Below, piece after piece: positions 44,384-54,898 of a stretch of DNA of 64,000 nt (the stretch's first letter is position 1; each line of letters opens with the position of its first letter). Origin of the DNA: Candidatus Sulfidibacterium hydrothermale (GTDB lineage Bacteria > Bacteroidota > Bacteroidia > Bacteroidales > F082). Location: the NCBI RefSeq assembly GCF_020149915.1, contig NZ_CP083760.1, positions 1,736,001 through 1,800,000 of the forward strand, written 5' to 3'. A program made the position numbers and the translations under genes. The notes under the pieces were generated by a model that worked only from the letters and a program-made list of their open reading frames with translations, did not search any database and was not told where the DNA came from.

Positions 44384-44756
<373 letters not shown>

Positions 44757-44844
44757 TTCATTTGAGGGTGCAAATATACATGGATATTTTAAATGCACAA
44801 GCGCTTTTTTTATTTTTTGATAGAATTTTTAAAAGGTTTTCTGC

Positions 44845-45006
44845 GTGAGGGATTGAAGCGGCGGCGCCGGGCAGTACAGCCGGTTTGGAAGCCGGAGAAA
44901 CCGGGGCGACGAGGGAGCCCCCGGAGGCGACTGGCGGACACGGGCTGTGCTGCCCGGACTACAGCGAAAAGCCCGGCGCCGCCCGGACGGGCGGGGACAC
45001 GCCGTA
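44845..45006 (+). ncRNA. GC-rich strongly structured element, candidate ncRNA
   Basis: A GC-rich block in an otherwise AT-rich spacer. Outer stem GGCGGCGCC (44860-44868) with GGCGCCGCC (44975-44983); inner 13-bp stem at 44869-44881 with 44943-44955 including one G-U; a sub-hairpin CCGGTTT/AAACCGG (44880-44904) inside. The flanks read GAGGGATTGAAGCGG on the left and ACAGCGAAAAGCCCGG on the right, a layout I recall from recurrent Bacteroidota intergenic elements, unverified. It lies just before the -7 box of the tamA-like gene. Strand is assigned from that recalled orientation. Confidence 0.55.
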
Positions 45007-45063
45007 AGAAAATGATGCCAGAGGAATATCTTTTTTATCCTGTCGAGTTTATTCATCTTTTTT

Positions 45064-45071
45064 TAGCTTTG
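45064..45071 (+). promoter_or_regulatory. -7 box of the tamA-like gene
   Basis: TAGCTTTG, an exact TAnnTTTG match, 18 nt before the chosen TTG start. Transcription would begin near 45078, leaving a leader of about 12 nt, which argues against any start codon further upstream. Confidence 0.5.
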
Positions 45072-45089
45072 CATAAGAACTGCTGTAAA

Positions 45090-47456
45090 TTGAAACGTCT
45101 GAAACTTAGCATATTTCTTCTGTTGATTTTGTTGTTGGCCGGGATGTATTCCTGTTCGGTGAAAAAGTATGTCCCTCCGGGCAGGTATCTTGTAAATAAC
45201 AGCAAGATTGTTTTGGAAGACAAATCGTATCCGGAGATAAAATTGAGTGATCTGAAGCCTTATTTGCAGCCAAAACACAACAAAAAGTTCCTTTTCTGGC
45301 GGGCTGAATTGTGGAATTATTATAAAAATGAGAAAAAGCATACCAAGTTTAGCGAATGGCGGAATAAAAAATTTGGGGAAAAACCGGTTTACTTTTATAA
45401 AGAAGATGTAGAACGAAATGCCCGGAATATGGAGAAATATCTGGGGGATATTGGTTTTTTTCATTCGAAGGTAAAGTACAATGTCCGGTATAATCCGAAA
45501 AAGAAATGGGCGGATGTGGAATACCGGATTTTTCCGTCCAAACCGTATCGGTACGATTCGGTGAGACTGGTTATTATGGATACTACGCTGAATCCTTTTT
45601 TAAAGAATGTGAAAAAAGAATCGTTGTTAAAGCCCGGCGATGTGTATAATGCGTATACCATGGATGATGAGCGTGACCGTATTACGGCTTTACTGCGTAA
45701 TAAAGGGTATTACTACTTCAACCGGAATTATATTCAGTTTGTGGTCGATACCAATCTGAAGAGTCATGAAGCTACGGTAAAGGAGGTAATCCGGCCGCGC
45801 GAATTACCGGCAAAAAATAATCCTTCCAAGCTGGTGGCTTTTCCGCATATCCGTTATTTTATTGACACGGTGGATGTTATTCCTGATTACGATCCTTTTG
45901 GTCATGCGCAATATCTTCATTTTGACCATGTTATCCGGTTCCGGAAAGATACCGGTATTTATCATTACAATTATTTTTGCCGGGAGCCCCAGCGTTTTTC
46001 TCTTTCCACATTTGATAATGCCATTTATTTGAAACCGGGCCAGGTTTACTCGGATAAAGAGGTAAAAAAGACCTACCGGAATTTGTTTAATTACAAAATA
46101 TTGAAGTCGTCTAATGTGAGTTTTGAGCCTTTGAAAGATCCTTCCAATGATACGGCTCAAACGGGGTATTTACATGCCCGTATTCAGATGCAGACCGGAA
46201 AATTAAATACGCTTTCGGTGGAAACGGTGGGAACCAATTCCAGTGGTGACCTGGGCGTAAACGGGATTATTTCGTATTCCAATAAAAATATTTTTAAGCG
46301 TGCTGAAGTTTTTCATCTGCGTTTTATGGGGGGATTTGAAGCCCAGCATATTGGTAAACTGGCCAGTGATTCTGTTGCTGTCGTAGGAAACGATAACGGG
46401 CTGTTCAACACATTTGAAGCCGGGGTAGATGCTTCGGTTATTTTTCCGATGACACTTTTCCCTTTCCGGAGATTTCGGGTCAACGGCATGGCGGAAACCC
46501 GTATCGGAGCCGGATACAGTTATAAAGTGCGTCCTTATTATTCGCAGAGTATCAGTAATGTAGAGTATAGTTATTCATGGAAGCAGGGAAAATATCTCAA
46601 GCATGTTTTAACCCCGATCAATTTGAATTTTGTAAAAGTAAATCCTACCCCTGAGTTTCGGGATATTCTGGATAAAGAAACCAACCAGCAGTTGAAAGAA
46701 CAATATTCAGATCACATGATCGCCGGTTTGCGATACAGTATCATTTTCAATAATCAGCAATTACACCGTCCGGGAAATTTTGATTATGTCCGGCTGGATA
46801 TGGAAACTTCGGGTAACTTGTTGCGGGGCATCAACAAGACATTTGGCGGATCGAAAGATACTTTGGGAAATTATACTTTTTTTGGCGTTCCTTATTCGCA
46901 GTATTTCCGTTTTATTGTGGATTACCGTCATTATATTCAATTTGACAATCAGGGAAAGTCGCTGGTGCTCAGAGGCCTTATCGGAATGGCCGTTCCTTAT
47001 TTGAACTCGTCGGTCGTTCCTTTTGAGAAAGGCTTTTTTGCCGGCGGTGCCAACGGAATGCGTGCCTGGCGGTTCCGTACGCTGGGCCCCGGTTCGTATA
47101 CCGGCATAGGCGATTACGAGCGGGTAGGGGACATACAACTGGAAGCGAATGCGGAGTTCCGGTTTCCGGTGATCGACTTTTTTAAAGGGGCCTTTTTTGT
47201 AGATGCCGGAAACATTTGGAACCTGAAAGCCGTTCCTACTTTTCCGGGCGGCGAATTTGCCTGGGATACTTTTGCCAAGGAAATCGCGATAGATGCCGGA
47301 TTTGGTCTCCGGTTTGATTTTACTTTTTTTATTTTCCGGCTCGATTTTGCGGTGCCTTTGCAGGATCCGGCTTATCCATTGGGCGAACGGTGGCGTCTTG
47401 ATAAATTACAGTGGAACAATGTGGTGGTGAACTTTGGAATCGGATACCCGTTTTAA
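45090..47456 (+). CDS. tamA: TamA-like Omp85 family outer-membrane lipoprotein
   Basis: 788 aa from a TTG start giving (M)KRLKLSIFLLLILLLAGMYSC, a lipoprotein signal, followed by SVKKYVPPGRYLVNNSKI, typical of Bacteroidota TamA/BamA-like lipoproteins. ATG codons upstream in frame lie before the -7 box or translate the GC-rich structured element, so they were rejected. POTRA-like repeats span about 30-390; the C-terminal Omp85 barrel has GGANGMRAWRFRTLGPGSY (the RGF-like loop region) and ends FGIGYPF. It probably works with the TamB encoded at 58-62.5 kb in outer-membrane assembly. Confidence 0.88.
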   Translation: MKRLKLSIFLLLILLLAGMYSCSVKKYVPPGRYLVNNSKIVLEDKSYPEIKLSDLKPYLQPKHNKKFLFWRAELWNYYKNEKKHTKFSEWRNKKFGEKPVYFYKEDVERNARNMEKYLGDIGFFHSKVKYNVRYNPKKKWADVEYRIFPSKPYRYDSVRLVIMDTTLNPFLKNVKKESLLKPGDVYNAYTMDDERDRITALLRNKGYYYFNRNYIQFVVDTNLKSHEATVKEVIRPRELPAKNNPSKLVAFPHIRYFIDTVDVIPDYDPFGHAQYLHFDHVIRFRKDTGIYHYNYFCREPQRFSLSTFDNAIYLKPGQVYSDKEVKKTYRNLFNYKILKSSNVSFEPLKDPSNDTAQTGYLHARIQMQTGKLNTLSVETVGTNSSGDLGVNGIISYSNKNIFKRAEVFHLRFMGGFEAQHIGKLASDSVAVVGNDNGLFNTFEAGVDASVIFPMTLFPFRRFRVNGMAETRIGAGYSYKVRPYYSQSISNVEYSYSWKQGKYLKHVLTPINLNFVKVNPTPEFRDILDKETNQQLKEQYSDHMIAGLRYSIIFNNQQLHRPGNFDYVRLDMETSGNLLRGINKTFGGSKDTLGNYTFFGVPYSQYFRFIVDYRHYIQFDNQGKSLVLRGLIGMAVPYLNSSVVPFEKGFFAGGANGMRAWRFRTLGPGSYTGIGDYERVGDIQLEANAEFRFPVIDFFKGAFFVDAGNIWNLKAVPTFPGGEFAWDTFAKEIAIDAGFGLRFDFTFFIFRLDFAVPLQDPAYPLGERWRLDKLQWNNVVVNFGIGYPF

Positions 47457-47464
47457 ACAGCCTG

Positions 47465-48886
47465 ATGACAACGTTACAACATGAAATAGAAGGTATTCTC
47501 AGCCGGTTTCAGTACCGGCCTACCCGCGATCAGGAAACGGCTATCCGGCATCTTGCTGCTTTTGGGATGAGTACAAAAACCAATCCTTTGTATTTATTGC
47601 GTGGTTATGCCGGAACGGGGAAAACCTCGTTGATCAGTGCTTTTGTTCATTATTTGCGGGGCAATCAGCGGCGGTTTGTTTTGCTGGCGCCTACAGGAAG
47701 AGCGGCTAAAGTGTTGGCGCAATATACCGGTTTGAAAGCGTATACCATTCACCGGTGGATTTACCGTTCGGTGGTACGTGATGACGGCCGTTGGAATTTG
47801 GTGTTGTCGTCCAATCCGCTGGAACAGGCTGTTTTTATTGTGGATGAAGCGTCCATGATTCAGGATAACCGGCAGGAATTTTCTTCAGGAAGTCTTTTGG
47901 ATGATTTGATGCAGTATGTTTTTTCGGGAAAAGGAAATAAATTGTTGCTGGTGGGCGATTCGGCCCAGCTTCCGCCGGTAGGGCTGGACATGAGCCCTGC
48001 ACTGGATACCGGTTATCTGCAGACGGCTTTTCATCTTACCGCTTTTTCGTTTGAGATGCGCGAAGTGATGCGGCAGGTACAGGATTCGGCTATTCTTTCG
48101 CTGGCTACCCTTCTCCGGAAGAAAATAGAGAAACAGGATGCCAATCCTCCATTTTTCTTGTGGAAACACATTGGCCAGGATGTGCAGATCGTGGAAGATG
48201 CCTATATGCTGGAAGATCTGATGCAGACGGCTTTTTCCGGAGATGAAAATACCGGCAGTATTGTGATTACCCGTAGCAATAAAATGGCAAACCGGTACAA
48301 TGAACAGATCCGAAGCCGGATACAGATGCGCGAAAGGGAGCCGGAAGCCGGAGACCGGCTGATGGTGGTGAAAAACAATTATTTCTGGTTGCCATCGGAT
48401 TCGGCAGCCGGATTTATCGCCAATGGCGATATGATTCAGATTGTCAGGGTGAACCATATTGAAGAGATGTATGGTTTTCGTTTTGCTGAGGCCGAGATCC
48501 GCTTGGAAGATTATCCGGATGAAAAGGAGCTGACGGTTCAGTTGCTTCTGGATACCCTGGAGACGGATGGACCGGATATTTCAGCCGAAGAACAACGACG
48601 GTTTTTTGATCAGGTTTCGTTGGATTATATGTCGGTTCCACAACGTTCCAAACGGTTGGCCGCCATTAAAAAAGATCCTTATTTCAATGCTTTGCACGTA
48701 AAATATGCTTATGCGATTACCTGTCATAAAACGCAGGGAGGACAGTGGCCGGTGGTTTTTATTGATCCGGGTTACCTGCCGGATGAAAGAATAAACATAG
48801 AGTATCTTCGCTGGCTGTACACTGCGTTTACCCGGGCCACACAAAAAGTTTATCTGTTGAATTTTAAACCGGAATTTTTTGAATAA
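47465..48886 (+). CDS. RecD-like ATP-dependent DNA helicase (AAA_30/UvrD_C_2)
   Basis: 473 aa from MTTLQHEIEGIL, 8 bp after the tamA-like stop; the in-frame ATG inside that gene was rejected. SF1 helicase motifs: Walker A GYAGTGKT (47-54), VLLAPTGRAAKV (Ia), IVDEASMI (II), LLVGDSAQLPPV (III) and the C-terminal YAITCHKTQGGQWPVVFID with WLYTAFTRATQKVYL (V/VI). Single-protein helicases like this are common in Bacteroidota and resemble RecD2/Dda-type enzymes; the exact role in repair or recombination is not deducible. Confidence 0.92.
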   Translation: MTTLQHEIEGILSRFQYRPTRDQETAIRHLAAFGMSTKTNPLYLLRGYAGTGKTSLISAFVHYLRGNQRRFVLLAPTGRAAKVLAQYTGLKAYTIHRWIYRSVVRDDGRWNLVLSSNPLEQAVFIVDEASMIQDNRQEFSSGSLLDDLMQYVFSGKGNKLLLVGDSAQLPPVGLDMSPALDTGYLQTAFHLTAFSFEMREVMRQVQDSAILSLATLLRKKIEKQDANPPFFLWKHIGQDVQIVEDAYMLEDLMQTAFSGDENTGSIVITRSNKMANRYNEQIRSRIQMREREPEAGDRLMVVKNNYFWLPSDSAAGFIANGDMIQIVRVNHIEEMYGFRFAEAEIRLEDYPDEKELTVQLLLDTLETDGPDISAEEQRRFFDQVSLDYMSVPQRSKRLAAIKKDPYFNALHVKYAYAITCHKTQGGQWPVVFIDPGYLPDERINIEYLRWLYTAFTRATQKVYLLNFKPEFFE

Positions 48887-48892
48887 AGACAT

Positions 48893-48923
48893 AAAAAAAA
48901 GCGCCTTTTGGGCGCTTTTTTTA
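48893..48923. terminator. Bidirectional terminator between helicase and rpoD
   Basis: A-run, AAGCGCC-TTTT-GGGCGCTT hairpin, T-run. It serves the convergent helicase gene (plus) and rpoD (minus). Confidence 0.85.
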
Positions 48924-48943
48924 CAAATGCTTGATTATTGTCT

Positions 48944-49807
48944 CTATCCGAGATAAGATTTTAAGATCTTACTGCGTGAAGTCTGTTTCAGGCGCCGGAT
49001 AGCTTTTTCTTTGATTTGACGCACTCTTTCGCGGGTCAAATCAAATTTCTCACCAATTTCTTCCAACGTCATGGGATGACCGCCGTTCAGTCCGAAATAG
49101 AGCCGGATGACATCTGCTTCACGCTGTGTCAATGTAGAAATGGCCCGGTCAATTTCTTTCCGTAACGATTCGTACAGCAGTCCGGTTTCCGGAGTGACCG
49201 ATTCTTCGCTTTTCAGGACATCGTACATGTTGTTGTCTTCATCCTGAATCAGCGGAGCATCCATCGAAATATGCCGTCCGGCATTTCTTTTCGATTCTTT
49301 GACTTCGTTTTCGGTCATGTCAAGGATGCTGGCAATCTCTTTATAATCAGGCTCGCGTTCAAATTCCTGTTCCAGTTTTGCCGTGGCTTTATTGATTTTA
49401 TTGATGGAACCAATCTTATTCAGCGGAAGGCGGACAATTCTGGATTGTTCTGCCAGGGCCTGTAAAATCGACTGGCGAATCCACCATACGGCATAGGAAA
49501 TAAATTTAAATCCCCTGGTTTCGTCAAAACGCTGTGCGGCTTTGATGAGTCCGAGGTTTCCTTCGTTAATCAAGTCAGGAAGGCTTAATCCCTGATTTTG
49601 ATATTGTTTGGATACGGAAACCACAAAACGCAGATTGGCTTTGGTCAATTCTTCCAGGGCTTTTTTGTCGCCCTGTTTGATTCTTCTTGCCAGTTCTACT
49701 TCCTGCTCGGCGGTAATCAAATCCACTTTCCCGATTTCCTGTAAATACTTGTCAAGAGAAGCGGTTTCACGATTAGTAACCTGTTTGGTGATTTTCAGCT
49801 GCCTCAT
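48944..49807 (-). CDS. rpoD: Primary sigma factor RpoD/SigA (Bacteroidota type)
   Basis: 287 aa, short because region 1.1 is absent, the standard form in Bacteroidota. Region 1.2 ([16 protein letters not shown]), region 2 ([61 protein letters not shown]), region 3, and region 4 helix-turn-helix ([27 protein letters not shown]) are complete. It should recognise the TTTG / TAnnTTTG promoters seen through the window. It lies downstream of pnp on the same strand with a 68-bp gap. Confidence 0.96.
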   Translation of the reverse strand: MRQLKITKQVTNRETASLDKYLQEIGKVDLITAEQEVELARRIKQGDKKALEELTKANLRFVVSVSKQYQNQGLSLPDLINEGNLGLIKAAQRFDETRGFKFISYAVWWIRQSILQALAEQSRIVRLPLNKIGSINKINKATAKLEQEFEREPDYKEIASILDMTENEVKESKRNAGRHISMDAPLIQDEDNNMYDVLKSEESVTPETGLLYESLRKEIDRAISTLTQREADVIRLYFGLNGGHPMTLEEIGEKFDLTRERVRQIKEKAIRRLKQTSRSKILKSYLG

Positions 49808-49875
49808 GCTTTGTTCCTTTTGTTTTTTGGTTTATTGACTACGTTAATTTCCATGAAAGGTTTCGTATTCCCGAA

Positions 49876-52011
49876 TTATTTTCTTTCGGGTCTTTTTATG
49901 AGGGCTTTACGGGACAGTTTCATTTTCCCGTTTCGCTCGTCAATACCAATGAGTTTCACTTTAACTTTGTCGCCTTCATGTAAAACATTTTCTACTTTTT
50001 CAATCCGGCGCCAGTCGATTTCGGAAATGTGCAACAAGCCTTCTTTACCGGGTAAGATTTCCACAAAAGCACCAAACGGAACAACACTTTTTACGGTGCC
50101 TTCATATACTTCGCCTACTTCCGGTACGGCAACAATACCGCGGATGCGGCTCTTGGCTGCTTCGATGGATGCTTTATCGGGCGATACGATGTCGATGACG
50201 CCATAATTCCCCACTTCTTCAATCACAATGGTGGTATTGGTTTCGCGTTGCATTTCCTGAATCACTTTTCCACCGGGGCCAATCACTGCACCGATAAATT
50301 CTTTGGAAATCATCATGCGTTCAATACGCGGAACATTGTCTTTGTAATCGGCACGGGGTTCGGTAATGGTTTTGGCCATTTCGCCTAAAATGTGCAAGCG
50401 TCCCTGGCGGGCCTGTTCCAGAGCTTCTTCCAATACGGAGTAGGAGAGGCCATCCACTTTGATGTCCATCTGGCAGGCCGTAATTCCGTCTTTGGTTCCG
50501 GTTACTTTAAAGTCCATGTCTCCCAGGTGGTCTTCGTCACCCAAAATGTCGGACAATACGGCGTATTTTCCGCTTTCGCTGTCGGTGATTAATCCCATGG
50601 CAATACCGGCTACCGGTTTTTTGATTTTTACGCCGGCATCCATCAGTGCCAGCGTGCCGCCGCAGACCGTGGCCATGGATGAAGAACCATTGGATTCCAA
50701 AATATCGGAAACAATACGAATGGTATACGGATTGTCATCGTCATCAGGAAGGACAAATTTCAGTGCCCGCATGGCAAGGTTACCATGTCCGATTTCGCGG
50801 CGTCCGGGGCTGCCAAAGCGCCGTACTTCACCGGTAGAAAATCCGGGGAAGTTGTAATGCAAAATGAATTTTGAACTGCCTTCGATAACTGCCCCGTCAA
50901 TGGTTTGCTCGTCCATTTTGTTCCCGAGCGTACAGGAAACCAAAGCCTGGGTTTCTCCGCGGGTAAAGATGGCAGAGCCGTGTGCTGACGGCAGATAATC
51001 TACTTCGCACCAGATAGGACGAATTTCGTTCAGTTTCCGTCCGTCGAGCCGTACTCTTTCGTTCAGTACCGCATTCCGCACGGCTTCTTTTTCCACATCG
51101 TGGAAATAGCGTTTAACCAGCGGTGTTTTTTCTTCGCGTTCTTCTTCCGGAAGCGATTCGATGAACGCTTCGCGAACCGCTTTAAAGGCTTCCGAGCGGG
51201 CGTGTTTATCCGGATTTCCCTGCAGGGCAATGTCATAGCATTTTTGGTAGGTCGCTTCTTTTACCTGTTTTTTCAGCTCTTCGTCGTTGGTTTCGTGGCA
51301 ATATTCGCGTTTGGTTTTTGCCTTTTCTACCATATCGGCCAGTTCTTTTTGTGCCTGGCACTGAATTTTAATGGCTTCGTGCGCTACTTTAATGGCTTCC
51401 AGCATCACTTTTTCTGAAACTTCTTTCAGTTCGCCTTCCACCATCATGATATTGTCTTCGCTGGCAGCTACCATCAGCTCCAGGTCAGCTTCTTCCATTT
51501 CGCTGATTCCCGGGTTGATCACGTATTTTCCGTCGATCAGGGCCACGCGAACTTCCGAAATAGGTCCGTTGAACGGGATGTCGGAAACGGCCAGTGCCGA
51601 AGAAGCAGCCAATGCTGCCAAAGCATCCGGAGCCACATCATCGCCGCCGGAAATTAACTGGATAATAACCTGGGTTTCCGCATGGAAATCTTCCGGAAAC
51701 AGTGGACGCAGTGCACGGTCTACCAAGCGTGAAATTAAAATTTCATATTCGGAAGGACGACCTTCCCGTTTGAAGAATCCGCCCGGGAATTTTCCCGTGG
51801 CAGCATATTTTTCTTTGTAATCTACCGAAAGAGGCATAAAATCTACCTCTTCTTTGGCTTCCTGAGCGGCTACAACGGTAGCGAGAAGCATGGTGTTTCC
51901 CATTTTTACAACAGCCGAACCGTCGGCCTGTTTGGCAAGTCTGCCGGTTTCAATGGAGATGGTAGTACCGTCTGCCATTTGAAACGTCTTAATAATAGCT
52001 TGTGCTGACAT
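49876..52011 (-). CDS. pnp: Polyribonucleotide nucleotidyltransferase
   Basis: 711-aa 3'-5' phosphorolytic exoribonuclease. Two RNase PH-type domains (about 1-230 and 310-560; [34 protein letters not shown] and [20 protein letters not shown] are conserved), a KH domain ([18 protein letters not shown]) and a C-terminal S1 domain ([20 protein letters not shown]). Transcribed after rpsO, the same order as the classic rpsO-pnp pair. Confidence 0.97.
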   Translation of the reverse strand: MSAQAIIKTFQMADGTTISIETGRLAKQADGSAVVKMGNTMLLATVVAAQEAKEEVDFMPLSVDYKEKYAATGKFPGGFFKREGRPSEYEILISRLVDRALRPLFPEDFHAETQVIIQLISGGDDVAPDALAALAASSALAVSDIPFNGPISEVRVALIDGKYVINPGISEMEEADLELMVAASEDNIMMVEGELKEVSEKVMLEAIKVAHEAIKIQCQAQKELADMVEKAKTKREYCHETNDEELKKQVKEATYQKCYDIALQGNPDKHARSEAFKAVREAFIESLPEEEREEKTPLVKRYFHDVEKEAVRNAVLNERVRLDGRKLNEIRPIWCEVDYLPSAHGSAIFTRGETQALVSCTLGNKMDEQTIDGAVIEGSSKFILHYNFPGFSTGEVRRFGSPGRREIGHGNLAMRALKFVLPDDDDNPYTIRIVSDILESNGSSSMATVCGGTLALMDAGVKIKKPVAGIAMGLITDSESGKYAVLSDILGDEDHLGDMDFKVTGTKDGITACQMDIKVDGLSYSVLEEALEQARQGRLHILGEMAKTITEPRADYKDNVPRIERMMISKEFIGAVIGPGGKVIQEMQRETNTTIVIEEVGNYGVIDIVSPDKASIEAAKSRIRGIVAVPEVGEVYEGTVKSVVPFGAFVEILPGKEGLLHISEIDWRRIEKVENVLHEGDKVKVKLIGIDERNGKMKLSRKALIKRPERK

Positions 52012-52147
52012 AATTTGAATTTAGATATTTTTTGTTTTTTTTCATCGGGCTGGCAGAAGGATGCTTCATCAACTTTTTGAACGAGTGTCTGGAAAAGATG
52101 GAAAACCGGGTTGTAAAATCAGTGTTTCTGTCAGCTTTTATAAACAC

Positions 52148-52180
52148 AAAAAAAGGCAATTCACTAAATTGCCTTTTTTT
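52148..52180 (-). terminator. Terminator between rpsO and pnp
   Basis: AAAAAAAGGCAATT / AATTGCCTTTTTTT hairpin, T-rich on both strands, 15 bp after the rpsO stop. It would reduce read-through into pnp. Confidence 0.8.
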
Positions 52181-52194
52181 GTGTGAAGGGCAGA

Positions 52195-52464
52195 TTATTT
52201 TCTGAGCCCCAAATCTTTAATAATGGCGCGGTATCTTTCGATATCCTTTTCTTTCAGATAATCGAGCAGTTTTCTGCGTTTCCCGACCATTCTTACGAGC
52301 GACCGCTGTGTAAACACATCCTTTTTGTTGCGTTTCAGGTGCTCGGTTAAGTGTTGAATACGGTAGGTAAACAGTGCGATCTGGCCTTCTGCCGATCCGG
52401 TATCCTGATCATCCTTACCGTACTTTGCGAAAATTTCTTTCTTCTTTTCTACAGTTAAATACAT
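52195..52464 (-). CDS. rpsO: 30S ribosomal protein S15
   Basis: 89 aa, the standard S15 length. Conserved GSAEGQIALFTYRIQHLTEHLKRNKKD and RSLVRMVGKRRKLLDYLKEKD (16S rRNA contact region) are present. It binds the central domain of 16S rRNA. A good Bacteroidota promoter lies about 30 nt upstream. Confidence 0.98.
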   Translation of the reverse strand: MYLTVEKKKEIFAKYGKDDQDTGSAEGQIALFTYRIQHLTEHLKRNKKDVFTQRSLVRMVGKRRKLLDYLKEKDIERYRAIIKDLGLRK

Positions 52465-52492
52465 AGTAAAATTGTTTCTTGAATTTGGGGTG

Positions 52493-52523
52493 CAAAAATA
52501 GAAACATTCTGCAAACTGACCAA
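52493..52523 (-). promoter_or_regulatory. rpsO promoter
   Basis: The minus strand has ATTG, a 20-nt spacer and TATTTTTG, a good match to the Bacteroidota TTTG-N19-21-TAnnTTTG promoter. The rest of the 212-bp spacer upstream of it shows only a small CCGGC-type hairpin near 52640. Confidence 0.6.
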
Positions 52524-52676
52524 TATTTTTTCCATTTATTTTTTCTGCAGCTGCTGTTTCCCTCTCATGAGCCGCTTTTCCCTTTGCTGATAATGCTTTT
52601 ATAACGCTTTGAGCGGTTCTTTACCGGGCTGTTTTTCCACTCCTCCGGCAGGGTTCTGTGGAGCCGGTCGCAGAAA

Positions 52677-54755
52677 CTACCCGGATTGTTCCGTTTCGGC
52701 CAGCTTTTTAAAATAATCGTACAGATAAAACTGCGATCGTACCGGCTTTTCTCCCGGTGCCGGTTTTTTGTACTGATTGATCGGGTCGCTGTTGATGTAA
52801 CGGGCTTTTACATTGTCTCGTAACTGAATCTGTAACATCAACATCAGTTCTTCTTGTATTTTCGGGTCAAAAACCGGGCAGGCTACTTCAAACCGGTGGT
52901 CAAAATTCCGGATCATCCAGTCGGCCGACGAAATATAATATTTCGGATTTCCGCCATTGGCAAAAACCATTACCCGGGCGTGTTCCAGAAATTTATCTAC
53001 AACCCCGGTAATTTCGATATTTTCGCTAAAGCCGCGAATTCCCGGTACCATCACACAGATTCCCCGGCAGATAATTTGAATTTTTACACCTGCATTGGAA
53101 GCCTGGCTGAGTTTTCGCACCAGTTTTTTATCTACCAGACTGTTGAGCTTTATGATCGCCCAGGCCTCTTTTCCGGCTTTGGCATTTTTTATTTCGGTGT
53201 TTAGCAGCTTAATGATGTTTTTGCGCATGTAATAAGGCGCCACAAGAAAGTGTTTGAATTTGGGTGGCGTGTAGGGCGATTCAAGCAGGTGGAAGAGCAT
53301 ATTCACCTCTTTGGCAATTTCTTGATTGGCGGTAAATAATCCGCTGTCGGCATAAACTTTCGCTGTCGATTCGTTAAAATTGCCGGTGCTGATGTGGGCA
53401 TAATAGATGTTTTGCCCTTCTTCTTTCCGGCGAATCAGCATTAATTTGGCATGCACTTTATATCCCGGAAGGTTTTTAATGATTTTTACGCCTTCTTCTT
53501 TCAGCCGGCCGGCCCAGTAAATGTTGGCTTTTTCGTCAAACCGGGCCTGGATCTCAAGAAATACCGTAACTTTTTTCCCGTTTCGGGCCGCATTAATCAG
53601 GGCGTTGATGACGTTGGAATTTTGTGCTGCCCGGTAAAAGGTCATTTTGATGGCCCTTACTTTGGGATCGATGGAAGCCTCGCGGAGCAAGTCAACAAGG
53701 TATTGAAACGACTGGTAGGGATAATGCAGCATGATGTCCTGACGACGAATCACCTTCAGGATGTTGCTGGCCTTTTTAAGCAACGGATGTGGCGAGGGTT
53801 TCATCTCCGGATAAATCAGATGGGATTTTCCTAATGACGGGAATCCGATAAAATCGCGGAAGTTGTGATAGCGCCCGCCGCCACGCAAACTGTCTTCTCC
53901 CGAAATGTCCAATTTTTTCAATAGTTTCTTCAGCAAAGTTTCCGGGATTTCACTGTCGTATACAAACCGTACAGGAAGGCCCCGTTTACGCTGCTCCAGA
54001 CTTTCGCTCATCAGCTCATAAAAACTCTTGGAAAAATCGTTGTCGATATCCAACTCAGCGTCACGGGTTATTTTTATGGTATAAGCACTAAAAGTGTCAA
54101 AATCAAAAGGTTTAAAAACATCGTCCAGTCCAAACCGGATCACGTCATCCAGCATCATGACGTATTGTTTCCCCGATTTTTCCGGAAGAAGCAAAAAACG
54201 CGAAAACCGGTGAGTCGGAACCATAATCAGCGCATAGTCATCGTCAAGAACGCCTTTGGAATCGTGTAAAACCACGGCGAGGTAAATGAATTTATCCCGC
54301 AGGAAATCCGAACTCTTCAGGTTTTTTAACATGATGGGGAAGAGAAAAGGCCGCAGGTACTCCGAGAAAAACTGTCGTACAAACCGGCCCTGTTCTTCAT
54401 CGATTTCCGTCTCGTTTACGAAGAAAACATGATTTTTGCGCAGGGCATCTTTTATCTCCAGAAAAGTTTGATTATAAAGTTTTTCCTGTTGTTCCACCAC
54501 CTTAAGAATCTGTTTCAGGATTCGTTTGGGCGAAAAGTCAATATCGCGACGGTAACGCGTGTTTTCCATTTCAATCAGCCTTTTTACCGAGGCTACCCGT
54601 ACCCTGAAAAATTCATCCCGGTTGTTGGAAAAGATGCCCAAAAACCGCAGTCGCTCAATCAACGGATTCGCAGGATCCATTGCTTCCTGTAACACTCTTC
54701 CGTTAAAATGAAGCCACGAAATTTCGCGGTTGATAATTTTTTTTTGCTTCGCCAT
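52677..54755 (-). CDS. ppk1: Polyphosphate kinase 1
   Basis: 692-aa enzyme that polymerises the ATP gamma-phosphate into polyphosphate. The N domain begins INREISWLHFNGRVLQEA; the PHP-like region has QDIMLHYPYQSFQYLVDLLREA. The phospholipase D-like C domains carry the autophosphorylated histidine in GYKVHAKLMLI and the second histidine motif in NFDHRFEVACPVFDP. The full-length family order is kept. Confidence 0.96.
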   Translation of the reverse strand: MAKQKKIINREISWLHFNGRVLQEAMDPANPLIERLRFLGIFSNNRDEFFRVRVASVKRLIEMENTRYRRDIDFSPKRILKQILKVVEQQEKLYNQTFLEIKDALRKNHVFFVNETEIDEEQGRFVRQFFSEYLRPFLFPIMLKNLKSSDFLRDKFIYLAVVLHDSKGVLDDDYALIMVPTHRFSRFLLLPEKSGKQYVMMLDDVIRFGLDDVFKPFDFDTFSAYTIKITRDAELDIDNDFSKSFYELMSESLEQRKRGLPVRFVYDSEIPETLLKKLLKKLDISGEDSLRGGGRYHNFRDFIGFPSLGKSHLIYPEMKPSPHPLLKKASNILKVIRRQDIMLHYPYQSFQYLVDLLREASIDPKVRAIKMTFYRAAQNSNVINALINAARNGKKVTVFLEIQARFDEKANIYWAGRLKEEGVKIIKNLPGYKVHAKLMLIRRKEEGQNIYYAHISTGNFNESTAKVYADSGLFTANQEIAKEVNMLFHLLESPYTPPKFKHFLVAPYYMRKNIIKLLNTEIKNAKAGKEAWAIIKLNSLVDKKLVRKLSQASNAGVKIQIICRGICVMVPGIRGFSENIEITGVVDKFLEHARVMVFANGGNPKYYISSADWMIRNFDHRFEVACPVFDPKIQEELMLMLQIQLRDNVKARYINSDPINQYKKPAPGEKPVRSQFYLYDYFKKLAETEQSG

Positions 54756-54777
54756 GCGCTTTTCCTGTTGTCGGTTA

Positions 54778-54785
54778 CAAATTTA
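54778..54785 (-). promoter_or_regulatory. -7 box of ppk1
   Basis: The minus strand reads TAAATTTG, an exact TAnnTTTG match, 22 nt before the ppk1 start. A small palindrome GGCAAAAAAACG/TTTTTTTGCC at about 54847-54868 lies upstream, possibly the end of the addA-like transcript. Confidence 0.45.
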
Positions 54786-54898
54786 ATGGAAATAATGAAA
54801 ATATGTGGATAGTATCTTATTTTCCTTTCGGGAAGGGGAGAAGTGTGGCAAAAAAACGTTTTTTTGCCGGTTTCGATCAAAGGAAAGTGTAGCAGGGA

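Noticed and set aside
44793-45089. N-terminal 99-codon extension of the tamA-like frame
   Set aside because: Translates the GC-rich structured element into arginine/proline-rich sequence, precedes the -7 box, and would hide the lipoprotein signal.
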